From Wocania_A sp965224845 (GTDB lineage Bacteria > Bacteroidota > Bacteroidia > Flavobacteriales > Flavobacteriaceae): a stretch of DNA of 64,000 nucleotides. The stretch covers positions 434,001 through 498,000 of the forward strand of contig CBDDAJ010000026.1 of assembly GCA_965224845.1 (NCBI GenBank), written 5' to 3'. The stretch's first letter is position 1; each line of letters opens with the position of its first letter. The notes beneath the pieces are model-generated. The model saw only the letters and a list, made by a program, of their open reading frames with translations, made no database searches and was not told the origin of the DNA. A program made the translations under genes and the position numbers. Shown here piece after piece: positions 36,547 through 45,548 of the stretch.

Positions 36547-37430
36547 TTATTCGTTTGTTTCTTCCCAAATATCACCTTCTGCTGCTTTTGGCTCGGCAGG
36601 TGTTGTGCCTTGAAATTGTAGAACATAGCTGGAAACCTGAGCAATTTCGGCAGGTTTTAAGCTTTGTTTCCAGGCAATCATACCTTTTCCATCTCTACCT
36701 CCTTCAGATACAGTTTTAAAAACATTTTTAATGCCGCCACCTAAAATCCAATGTTTATCGGTTAGATTTTGGTCCAATACCACCACCACCATCAGCTTTA
36801 TGACAAGCGACACAGTTGGTTTCGAAAATGGCCTTGCCCAGCTTTTAAATCGGAGGCATCAGTTAATAATTCAACTGTGTTGAAATCTACCAGGTCTTTA
36901 GCTGTTTTTTTATACGCTTCAATATCTAACTTTGCTTGAGCTATTTTAGCTTCTAATTCCTGGTATTGATTTTCGCCATTAAATACATGGAATCTTAACA
37001 AATACACTGCTGCAAATACTATAGTTGCATAAAATCCCCAAAGCCACCATGGTGGAAGGTTATTATCTAATTCTTTTATACCATCATAATTATGGTCTAA
37101 AATGATTTCATGTTCTTCTTCAACAGGCTTTTGTCCTAATAATTTTTTGTACGTGTTTTTTATCCACTTAAATTCAGGCACTTTACTTCTTTTTGCATCG
37201 TATCTCGCTTTGCCTTCCTCATCTAAACTTTGATACAAAATGTTATCAACTGAAGCTACAATGGCTTCAATAGCTATAAGAACTAATAATACTAATAGCA
37301 AAAACAGTAATATTATAGGTTGTTCTATAAATGCTGGTTTTTCGCCAGAATCTACAAAGTATTCTACAAGTCCGAAGATGATAAAGAATACTATAGGTAC
37401 TCTTACCCAAGATGGAATTAAATTTCTCAT
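36547..37430 (-). pseudogene. ccoP: cbb3 oxidase subunit III (CcoP), two frameshifts
   Basis: CcoP carries haem c and passes electrons to CcoO/CcoN. The first frame starts MRNLIPSWVRVPIVFFIIFG, has a second membrane helix (LPPWWLWGFYATIVFAAVYL) and reaches DLKAG. Removing one G near 36832 continues QAIFETNCVACHKADGGGG with the haem motif CVACH. Removing one A near 36773-36776 then gives GPNLTDKHWILGGGIKN and the end WEETNE. About 293 aa and a single haem-binding motif result. Its ATG overlaps the ccoQ stop by 4 bp (ATGA), typical of translational coupling. Confidence 0.88.
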
Positions 37431-37612
37431 AGTTCAGTTTGATTTTGGTTGTCTAATGGTAAGTTGCTTACCGTTTTTATATAATCTTTTTTAGCAGTAA
37501 AAACCCACCAAAACAGTACTACAAAAAAGGTAAAAAATATAAGTAAGGAAATAATAGGGTATATCTCAATCCCTGTGATGCTTTCCATATGGTTTTTTAC
37601 AAATTTTAGCAT
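37427..37612 (-). CDS. ccoQ: cbb3 oxidase small subunit CcoQ
   Basis: A 61-residue protein from ATG 37612 (MLKFVKNHMESITGIEIYPI) with one transmembrane helix (ISLLIFFTFFVVLFWWVF) and a charged tail. CcoQ stabilises the cbb3 complex. As sequenced, it is in frame with the end of ccoO with no stop between, but removing one A from the A4 run at 37622-37625 would give ccoO its own TAA at 37620-37618, six bases before this ATG. A separate CcoQ is therefore preferred over a fusion. It overlaps ccoP by 4 bp. Confidence 0.82.
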   Translation of the reverse strand: MLKFVKNHMESITGIEIYPIISLLIFFTFFVVLFWWVFTAKKDYIKTVSNLPLDNQNQTEL

Positions 37613-37617
37613 AATAT

Positions 37618-39809
37618 TTAGTTTTGAGCGGGTTTCTGAATGGTTTACTTTAATATCGGTTCCTAATCGTTGTAGATAAGCAATTAATGCTACAATTTCA
37701 CGATTACGCATTTCTACAAAATCTGCACCTCCGGCTTTTTTATCGGCTTCATAAGTTTTTGCAAAATCAGGATCAGTATATAAGTTTTTTCTCAATTTGA
37801 GTGCCTTGATCTGTCATGGCTTGTTGTGCATTTGCTATATCTTCATCAGAATACGGAACGCCTAAAGACACCATGGTTTTCATTTTAGCTTCGGTTTGCG
37901 ATTTATCAAGTTCGTTTCTAACAAGCCACTGATAAGCTGGCATAATTGAACCTGATGATGTACTCTGTGGGTCGTACATATGATTTAAATGCCAATTGTC
38001 AGAATATTTACCGCCTACACGATGTAAATCTGGTCCTGTTCGTTTACTTCCCCACAGGAATGGATGATCGTATACATACTCCCCGGCTTTTGAGTACTCG
38101 CCATAGCGTTCTACTTCACTTCTAAACGGTCTAATCATTTGTGAGTGGCAACCCACACAACCTTCGCGGATGTATATATCACGCCCTTCTAATTCTAATG
38201 GGGTGTAGGGTTGTACACTGCTTATTGTGGGGATATTGGATTTTACCATAATGGTTGGAACAATTTGAACAATACCTCCAATTAAAATGGCTACAGTTGC
38301 TAATAACGTTAATTGAACTGGTCGTCTTTCTAACCAAGTATGCCATCCTTCACTAGCGGTACGACGTTTTGAAACGTTTTGTAAAGCCGGGGCTTCAGCC
38401 AACTCATCGGTAACTTTACTACCGTTCATAATAGTTATAATAATATTGTAAACCAGGATTAGCATTCCTACAATGTATAAAGTACCTCCAATAGCACGCA
38501 TCCAATACATGGGGATAATTTCAGAAACGGTTTCTAAAAAGTTACCATATACTAAAGTGCCATCTGGGTTAAATTGTTTCCACATACTTGCCTGTACAAA
38601 CCCAGCAACATACATTGGTAAAGCATATACTATAATACCTAAAGTACCTAATCCAAAAATGTAAATTGGCTAAGCCCAGTGAGATATAGTTTAGTTTTAA
38701 ATAATCTTGGAATTAACCAATAAATCATACCAAATGTTATAAAACCATTCCAAGCTAAAGCACCTACATGCACGTGTGCAATAATCCAATCTGTAAAAGT
38801 GTGCCCAATGGCATTTACATTTTTAAGTGATAAGCATGGGGCCTTCAAAAGTTGCCATACCATAGCCGGTAATTGCAACAACCATAAATTTTAAAACTGG
38901 GTCTGTTCGGACTTTATCCCAGGCACCACGAAGTGTTAAGTAAACCGTTTATCATACCACCCCAAGAAGGCATTAATAACATCACAGAAAATGCCACACC
39001 TAAGTTTTGTGCCCATTCAGGTAAAGCTGTATATAATAAATGATGAGGTCCTGCCCAAATGTATATAAAGATTAATGACCAGAAATGCACAATAGATAAC
39101 CTATATGAGTATACCGGTCTATTTGCTGCTTTAGGAACAAAATAGTACATCAATCCTAAAAACGGTGTTGTTAAAAAGAATGCAACGGCATTATGTCCAT
39201 ACCACCATTGTACTAAGGCATCTTGAACACCGGCATAAACCGAGTAACTTTTTAAACCATTAACAGGTAGTTCTAAACTGTTAAAAATATGTAGTACAGC
39301 AACAGTAACAAAAGTGGCTAAGTAAAACCAAACCGCTACATATAAATGGCGCTGTCTACGTTTTAAAATAGTCCAAATCATATTCACTCCAAAAACAACC
39401 CAAATTAGTGCAATTGCAATATCTATTGGCCATTCCAACTCGGCATATTCTTTTGATGTTGTGTATCCTAACGGAAGAGAAATTGCAGCAGCTACAATAA
39501 TAAGCTGCCAACCCCAAAAGTTAATTTTACTTAAAAGGTCGCTGGCCATACGTGTTTTTAGTAAGCGCTGAAGCGAATAATAAATACCGGCAAACATAGC
39601 ATTACCAACAAAGGCAAAAATACGGCATTGGTATGTAATGGTCTTAACCGACCAAAACTTAACCACGAAATACCATCGGTTAGGTTTGGGAATAGAAACA
39701 TGAAAGCTAGTAGTAATCCTACTGCCATTCCTACAACGCCAAAAACTATTGTGGCATAGAGGAAATTTTTAACGATTTTATTATCGTAATGAAACTGTTG
39801 TACTTCCAT
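37618..39809 (-). pseudogene. ccoNO: cbb3 oxidase fused subunits I and II (CcoN-CcoO), multiple frameshifts
   Basis: Catalytic core of the high-affinity oxidase. CcoN begins MEVQQFHYDNKIVKNFLYAT, and its helices include LRPLHTNAV, QDALVQWWYGHNAVAFFLTT (haem/CuB His) and FTDWIIAHVHVGALAWNG (haem His pair). The last CcoN helices run directly into CcoO (EGWHTWLERRPVQLTLLATV, haem c motif EGCVGCHSQMIRPF), the fusion usual in Bacteroidota. Breaks near 39645 (one missing base) and near 38940, 38835, 38689, 38652 and 37787 (one extra base each) are needed to read it through. All key residues survive. The gene follows ccoS by 5 bp. Confidence 0.88.
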
Positions 39810-39814
39810 AATAA

Positions 39815-40003
39815 TTAATTAGTCTTTTTTGTATTTATAGATGGTTTAGATTGTTCTTTAACTAGTTCGTCCTCAAAAAGCATACGGACAGAAGGTGTAT
39901 AGCTATCATCAAATTGCCCTTGCTTCACTGCATAAATGAATGCAATAAAAAAGCCTACAGCAACTATAATACTGATACTCAATAAAATATATATAACGCT
40001 CAT
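39815..40003 (-). CDS. ccoS: cbb3 oxidase maturation protein CcoS
   Basis: A 62-aa single-span membrane protein needed for insertion of cofactors into cbb3 oxidase. MSVIYILLSISIIVAVGFFI is the membrane segment and the tail FDDSYTPSVRMLFEDEL matches the family's conserved DD-x-P-R motif. It is the first gene after the operator-promoter at 40024-40067 and is followed by ccoNO after 5 bp, so it heads the ccoS-NO-Q-P transcript. Confidence 0.92.
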   Translation of the reverse strand: MSVIYILLSISIIVAVGFFIAFIYAVKQGQFDDSYTPSVRMLFEDELVKEQSKPSINTKKTN

Positions 40004-40023
40004 ACCTATTTGAAGTTATGGTT

Positions 40024-40067
40024 CAAAATTACTTTCAAGTACTTTTAAAAAATATGACAAATGTCAT
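40024..40067 (-). promoter_or_regulatory. Candidate Fnr-type operator and promoter of ccoS-NOQP
   Basis: ATGACAAATGTCAT (40054-40067) is a perfect inverted repeat ATGACA/TGTCAT with a 2-bp spacer. On the minus strand TAATTTTG (40031-40024) matches TAnnTTTG. The palindrome centre lies 36.5 bp from the last base of that box, placing it near -41 from a start at about 40020. This is the same arrangement as at hemN and ccoI. Confidence 0.72.
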
Positions 40068-40083
40068 GTTTAGTTATTTTTAA

Positions 40084-42463
40084 TCATTCTAATTTTCTGC
40101 TTAGAACATTTGTTGCAAGGGTTGTAAATATCACAATACTTATAGAGCTTAATGGCATTAATATAGCGGCTACTACTGGTGATAACTGACCTGTTACAGC
40201 AAAGTATAATCCAATAATGTTATAAATGAATGATAATACAAAACTCCATTTTATAATTTTTATAGCAGATTTAGAAATTTTTATATAGTTGAATAATTGA
40301 TTGAATTTTGAAGCATCTAAAATGGCATCACAGGCTGGAGAAAACACGTTTACATTTTCTGAAATGGCAATCCCCACATTACTTTGTGCTAATGCCCCCG
40401 CATCGTTTAGACCATCACCAACCATTAGTACCTTTGCACCCTCACTTTGATGATGTTTTATATATTCTAATTTATCCTCGGGTTTTTGATTAAACAACAA
40501 CTTGGTTTTTGTAGGTAGTAATTTAGTTAAATTTTCTTTTTCTCCGGCATTATCTCCAGAAAGAATAACTAAATCATATTCTTTTTTTAAAGTATTGAAT
40601 AATTGGGATAGCCCTTTTCTGTAAGCATTGTAAAATGTAAATTTTCCTTTGTATGTATTATTAGTGCTAATGTGAACGGTTGTATTTAAGGTGGCTGTAT
40701 CTGCTGAATAGCCAACAAAAGGAGCTGAACCTATTTTAATGTTTTCCTGCTTATATTGTGCTTCAATACCTTTACCCAGATGTTCTTCAAAAGTATCCAA
40801 TGAAACAATGTTATGCTCACTTAAAAGCTGGTATAACGACCTGCTTAAAGGGTGGTTAGAGCCTCGTAACGTACTTTTTAATAGCGACTCTTCTTGTAAA
40901 GAAAGCGCTGTTCCTTCATAATCAATAGCGGTTTCTTCATTTGCAGTTATGGTTCCGGTTTTATCAAAAATAATAGTATTTATTTTTGACAATTGCTCAA
41001 TTACACTGAAGCGTTTTTTAAATAGAATTTCAGTCTTACCCAAAATGCGTAACATATTTCCAAAAGTAAATGGTGCTGAAAGTGCAATAGCACACGGACA
41101 GGCTATAATTAAAACTGATGTAAAAACATTTAGTGCTTTACTAGAGTCTGAAATTAACCAATATGAAGTGGCTATTAAAGCTATGGTTAAAATGACGATA
41201 GTAAAACGTTTACTAATACGGTTAGTAATGTTTGTATAGGCCAGTTCTTTATCAGCTTTAAAAACATCGTTACTCCAAAGTTGAGTTAAATAACTTTGCT
41301 CTACAGATTTTAAAACATCTACTTCAATAGTGCCGTTAAGTTTGTTTTCCACCAGCAAATAGTTTATCACCAGATTGTTTTGAAACTGTTTTAGATTCAC
41401 CTGTAACAAAGCTATAATCTATTCGCGCTTTGCCTTTAATTAAAATACAATCAACAGGAATTAATTCCTCATTTCTAATAAGCAGTCTGTCTCCTTTTTT
41501 TATATCGTATACCTGAATAGACTCTTCTTTTTTATCGGGATTTATTTTTGTAATCCCAATGGGGAAATACGATTTATAATCCCTCTCAAACGATAAGAAG
41601 GCGTATGTTTTTTGCTGAAAAAACTTTCCTAATAATAAAAAGAAGATCAGCCCTGTTAAACTGTCAAAAAAACCAGTACCTATATCAAAAATAATTTCAA
41701 ACGAGCTTCTTATGAATAAGACTAAAACCCCTAAAACTATAGGGACATCTATATTTAACATTTTTGAACGAAGCCCTTTGTAAGCCGAAATAAAGTAATC
41801 TTGGGCCGAATAAAACACAACAGGTATAGAAAAGGCAAACATAAGCCATCTAAAAACCGGTGCATATTGTTCGATCCAAAATCCACTTACCTGGAAATAT
41901 TCTGGAAAAGAAAGAAACATAACATTTCCAAAGGCAAAACCAGCAATACCGAGTTTATAAATAAGAGATCTGTCAATTTGTTTTTTTCCAACGCTATAAT
42001 CATCCAAACTTATATAAGGCTCATACCCAATACTGCTTAGTAAGGTAACAAGTTTTTTTAGAGACGTTTTACCGGAGTTGTAAGTTACTCTAACGGTTTT
42101 TTTGCCAAAGTTGACTATAGAAGAGCTTATTGAGGGATTTAATTTATTTAAGTTTTCAAGAATCCAAATACAAGAACTACAATGAATATTAGGAATGTAT
42201 AAGTTTATTATTTGTGTTTCATCATTATTAAACTCTAATAGTTGCTCTACAATTTTTGGATTATCTAAAAAGTTGTATTTGCCTTCAATTTCTTTAGGTG
42301 TTGTTCCTGGTGCTTGCTGTAAATCGTAGTAACAAGTTAAGTTGTTTGCAGAAAAAATTTCATAAACGGTTTTACAACCATTACAACAAAAAGATTTATC
42401 ATCAAAGGTGATTTTTGAAGAAGTAGAATCTAAACCACAGTGAAAACATGTGTTTTTATTCAT
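40084..42463 (-). pseudogene. ccoI: Copper-transporting P-type ATPase CcoI/FixI, one frameshift
   Basis: CcoI exports copper across the inner membrane for assembly of cbb3 oxidase. The N-terminus has a Cys-rich metal-binding region (CFHCGLDSTSSK, FCCNGCKTVYEIF) and a heavy-metal-associated domain with HCSSCIWILENL. The membrane CPC motif is IIACPCAIALSAPFTFG and the phosphorylated Asp is in FDKTGTIT. The first frame ends just after GDKLFAGGK and the second resumes with LNGTIEVDVLKSVEQS. Removing one A of the AAA near 41343-41345 joins them (GGKQLNGT), giving about 792 aa. It has its own operator-promoter and diverges from the Fnr-type gene. Confidence 0.88.
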
Positions 42464-42489
42464 TATTATTTGCTCATTTATACCTGTTG

Positions 42490-42533
42490 CAAAGGTTAAA
42501 AGTTACTGAAAAATTTAATATGATATTTGTCAT
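42490..42533 (-). promoter_or_regulatory. Candidate Fnr-type operator and promoter of ccoI
   Basis: ATGATATTTGTCAT (42520-42533) lies between ccoI and the divergent Fnr-type gene. On the minus strand AACCTTTG (42497-42490) is TAnnTTTG with one mismatch, and the palindrome centre is again 36.5 bp from its last base. Toward the regulator gene no box with this spacing is seen, but the site is only 37 bp from its ATG, so autoregulation is possible. Confidence 0.6.
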
Positions 42534-42569
42534 GTTTTATTTATTTTTACAAAACATCAATTTTTGGCT

Positions 42570-43247
42570 ATGGGCAAGTGCGAACAATGTATAATAAAAC
42601 AGTTTAATTCTCTTAAGGCATTGACAACGGATGAGTTAGTGCGTATTTCTGGTTGTAAAACATCAATGACTATTAAAAAGGGAGATGTTATTTTTGAAGA
42701 AGGAGAAACCCTAAATGGCGTTTATTGTGTTAGAGATGGTATTTGTAAACTGTCGAAATTAAGTGCTAATGGCAAAGACCAGATCGTTAAAATGGTTGTT
42801 AAAGGGCAATTATTAGGGCAGCGCTCCTTAATTTCTGATGAGAGTTCCAATTTACAAGCTGTGGCTCTAAATGATATGGAGGTTTGTTTTATTCCAAAAA
42901 GTGAAATTATTGGAGACTTACAAAGGAATTCAAAATTCTCATTCGAGGTATTAAAGGAAATGGCGCATGATTTAAAGGAAGCAGATGATGTTATTGTTAA
43001 TATGGCTCAAAAGTCTGTACGGCAGCGTTTAGCAGAAGCTTTGGTTTATATACATGACAGTTTTGGAGTTAATCCAGATGGGACTTTAAGTGTTTTGCTT
43101 TCTAGAGAAGATTTTGCCAATATAGTTGGAACAGCTACTGAATCTGCTATTCGAGTATTATCTCAATTTAAAAAGGAAGGTTTAATTGCCACTATTGGTA
43201 AGCAAATAAAGATTGAAAATTTAGATGGACTTAAGCGTGTAGAATAG
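42570..43247 (+). CDS. Fnr-type transcription regulator, likely oxygen-responsive
   Basis: A 225-aa Crp/Fnr-family regulator. Cysteines at the N-terminus (MGKCEQCIIKQF, ISGCKT; C4, C7, C29) plus more in YCVRDGICKL recall the iron-sulfur ligands of Fnr. The effector domain has KKGDVIFEEGETLNGVYCVR. The helix-turn-helix is FANIVGTATESAIRVLSQFK; Glu and Arg are three residues apart, as in Crp and Fnr recognition helices. TTG 42564 could start two residues earlier. It diverges from the ccoI operon and is the obvious candidate to bind the ATGAYA-N2-TGTCAT palindromes at hemN, cco and tonB. The cluster itself is inferred, not shown. Confidence 0.87.
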   Translation: MGKCEQCIIKQFNSLKALTTDELVRISGCKTSMTIKKGDVIFEEGETLNGVYCVRDGICKLSKLSANGKDQIVKMVVKGQLLGQRSLISDESSNLQAVALNDMEVCFIPKSEIIGDLQRNSKFSFEVLKEMAHDLKEADDVIVNMAQKSVRQRLAEALVYIHDSFGVNPDGTLSVLLSREDFANIVGTATESAIRVLSQFKKEGLIATIGKQIKIENLDGLKRVE

Positions 43248-43261
43248 ACTTAAAGCACTAT

Positions 43262-43834
43262 TTACCAATTCCCTCTATTTTTTATGTTTGCTTTGCAAAG
43301 CCTTATAATTTCTGTAATGCGTTGCTCTTTGGTGGCTTCACGTTTTGCCTGATTTAACCAATATAAATAGCCTTTTCTGTAGGAAGGTGCGAAGCTTTTA
43401 TAATTTGTAAAAGCGTCTTCATTTTTATCAAACTCGTCTTGAAGCGCTTTAGGAATAACTTCATTTTCAACATCATCTAAAGCCGTCCAACTACCATTTG
43501 CTTTTGCCAGCTTAATTGTTTTCAGGCCACTTTTGTGCATTAAATTTGAAGCTTTTAACCCCGTAATATATCTTTTGTTTAATGCACTCCAAACACTTTT
43601 TGGGTTTCTAGGTGTAAAGTACTGTCTGCGTTTTCCGTTTCCCAGGCTTTTAACAGTTGAATCTATCCAGCCATAACAAAGTGCTACTTTTACAGCTTCT
43701 TCCCAGCGCATTGAGGGTTCTTTGTTTTCAACTTTATAAAAAATTAAATACACCCCTTTTGTTGTATTATGGTTTTTGTGTAGCCATTCACGCCATGCAA
43801 CATCGGTTTTAAAATAGAGCTCAGGAATTTCCAA
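43262..43834 (-). CDS. YdeI/OmpD-associated family protein
   Basis: A 190-aa cytoplasmic protein of the YdeI-like family. LYFKTDVAWREWLHKNHNTT, VYLIFYKVENKEPSMRWEEA and ALCYGWIDSTVKSLG are the hallmark segments; the C-terminal half has FDKNEDAFTNYKSFAPSYRK and an RITEIIRLCKANIK helix. YdeI of E. coli has been linked to polymyxin or stress responses, and bacteriocin-protection names are used for the family, but function is not settled. It lies 5 bp downstream of the M1 peptidase gene. Confidence 0.85.
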   Translation of the reverse strand: MEIPELYFKTDVAWREWLHKNHNTTKGVYLIFYKVENKEPSMRWEEAVKVALCYGWIDSTVKSLGNGKRRQYFTPRNPKSVWSALNKRYITGLKASNLMHKSGLKTIKLAKANGSWTALDDVENEVIPKALQDEFDKNEDAFTNYKSFAPSYRKGYLYWLNQAKREATKEQRITEIIRLCKANIKNRGNW

Positions 43835-43839
43835 AATGC

Positions 43840-45486
43840 TTATATTTTTTTTGAGTTAATATAAAAATCTCTATCAATCACAAAAGAAGCCTCATTAGAA
43901 TTTAGAGGCATTGTTTTCCATTCGGCATTAGGAAAAAGCCATTGTTCACGATCTTCAATTTTAATTTGAACTGGCATGTCGAAATCATTAACAATATTGA
44001 TCCAACGATATTTTAACTCTTTATTCTTAATAGAATATTCTAAAGTTGGAATTTGAATGGTTCTTAAATATTGATTAAAAAACGCGGTTAAATCTATACC
44101 AGTTTCTCTGGATAGAAAGTTTTCTATTTGCTGGGTAGTAACGGTTTGATGATAAAACTCCACATTCATTTTACGTAAAATTTGACGCCATTTTTCATCG
44201 TCTTCAATAAGCTGTCGTAAGGTATGAAGCATGTTTGCGCCTTTATAATACATGTCAGAAGACCCTTCTTTGTTTACATTATAATAGCCAATGATAGGTT
44301 TGTCGTTTAGAATATTCTTTCGAGTTCCAATAACATAATCGGCAGAAGCTTCTTTTCCGTAATAATAATCTAAAAAGAGGTTCTCAGAATAGGCAGTAAA
44401 GCTTTCATGAATCCACATATCTGCAATATCTTTATTAGTAATATTATTAGCAAACCATTCGTGTCCAGCTTCATGAATAATAATAAAATCGAATTTCAAC
44501 CCCCAACCAGTTCCCGATAAGTCATTGCCTAAATACCCTTTTTTGTATTGATTGCCATAAGTTACAGAACTTTGATGTTCCATCCCTAAATAAGGGACTT
44601 CTACAAGTTTAAAGCTATCGGCGTAAAAAGGATATTGTCCAAACCAATGTTCGAAGGCTTTCATCATTTTTGGGGCATCTTTAAAATGCACTTTGGCTTT
44701 ATCAAGATTATCGCGTAGCACATAATAATCTAATTTTAAGTTTCCGGCCATACCATCATAAACTTCAGAAAAATTGACATAATCGCCAATATTTATATTA
44801 ACACCATAATTGTTTATAGGGTTTTTTACAATCCAATGGTAAGTTTTTGTGTCTCCAATTTGTTCAACAAGCTTTAATCTGCCGTTAGAAACATTCATTA
44901 AATCTTTAGGAACATTAACACTAATAAGCATACTGTCTACTTCATCATACATATGGTCTTTATTAGGCCACCAAACGCTGGCTCCTAAACCCTGGCAAGA
45001 TGTGGCTATAAAGTGATTGCCGTTATTATCTTTTTTCCAAGAGACACCACCGTCCCAGGGAGCGCGAATGGCTTCCTTTGGGATACCTTCATAATAAACA
45101 ATTACATTATTAATATCTCCAATATTCTGTTTGTCGGGAAGCGAAATAAAGTGAGCATTTCCATTGTGTTTTATGTTTAAATCTTTTCCGTTTTGTGTAG
45201 CTTTAGTAAGTTTTAAAGGCGATTGCAAATCTATTTGCATAACAGAATTACTATCTAAAACTTTATACTGAATGGTGTTTTTTCCTGAAATAAATTTTTC
45301 TTCAGGATTCACTTTTATATCTAGGTGATAATAGGTTAAATCCCACCATGCTCTTTCTGGAGTTATACTACCCCGTAAGGTGTCCTGTTGGGTGAAACTC
45401 ATTTTTTCAGTCATTAAGCCTTGAGCTTGAATAGAAATAAAAGGGAGTATTATAAAGGCAAATAGTAATTGAAAGCGACACTTCAT
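43840..45486 (-). CDS. Secreted M1-family aminopeptidase
   Basis: Zinc metallopeptidase of 548 aa with signal peptide MKCRFQLLFAFIILPFISIQ. The N-terminal beta domain (WWDLTYYHLDIKVNPEEKFI, SGKNTIQYKV) precedes the catalytic domain. There HEAGH, 18 residues, and E (in WIHESF) give the HExxH-x18-E zinc site, and YKGANMLHTLRQL carries the usual Tyr region. A short C-terminal domain follows. GxMEN is replaced by YLGMEHQS, common in this Bacteroidota branch. It should trim N-terminal residues from peptides outside the cytoplasm. Confidence 0.92.
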   Translation of the reverse strand: MKCRFQLLFAFIILPFISIQAQGLMTEKMSFTQQDTLRGSITPERAWWDLTYYHLDIKVNPEEKFISGKNTIQYKVLDSNSVMQIDLQSPLKLTKATQNGKDLNIKHNGNAHFISLPDKQNIGDINNVIVYYEGIPKEAIRAPWDGGVSWKKDNNGNHFIATSCQGLGASVWWPNKDHMYDEVDSMLISVNVPKDLMNVSNGRLKLVEQIGDTKTYHWIVKNPINNYGVNINIGDYVNFSEVYDGMAGNLKLDYYVLRDNLDKAKVHFKDAPKMMKAFEHWFGQYPFYADSFKLVEVPYLGMEHQSSVTYGNQYKKGYLGNDLSGTGWGLKFDFIIIHEAGHEWFANNITNKDIADMWIHESFTAYSENLFLDYYYGKEASADYVIGTRKNILNDKPIIGYYNVNKEGSSDMYYKGANMLHTLRQLIEDDEKWRQILRKMNVEFYHQTVTTQQIENFLSRETGIDLTAFFNQYLRTIQIPTLEYSIKNKELKYRWINIVNDFDMPVQIKIEDREQWLFPNAEWKTMPLNSNEASFVIDRDFYINSKKI

Positions 45487-45548
45487 TATTAAAAATTTTG
45501 TCTAAAATTAATTAAAAAGATTCATAAGATAATGTTAATATTATTGGG

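Noticed and set aside
42559..42566. -7 box for the Fnr-type gene (AATTTTTG)
   Set aside because: It would start transcription at or after the ATG, and its spacing to the palindrome differs by 3 bp from the other sites.
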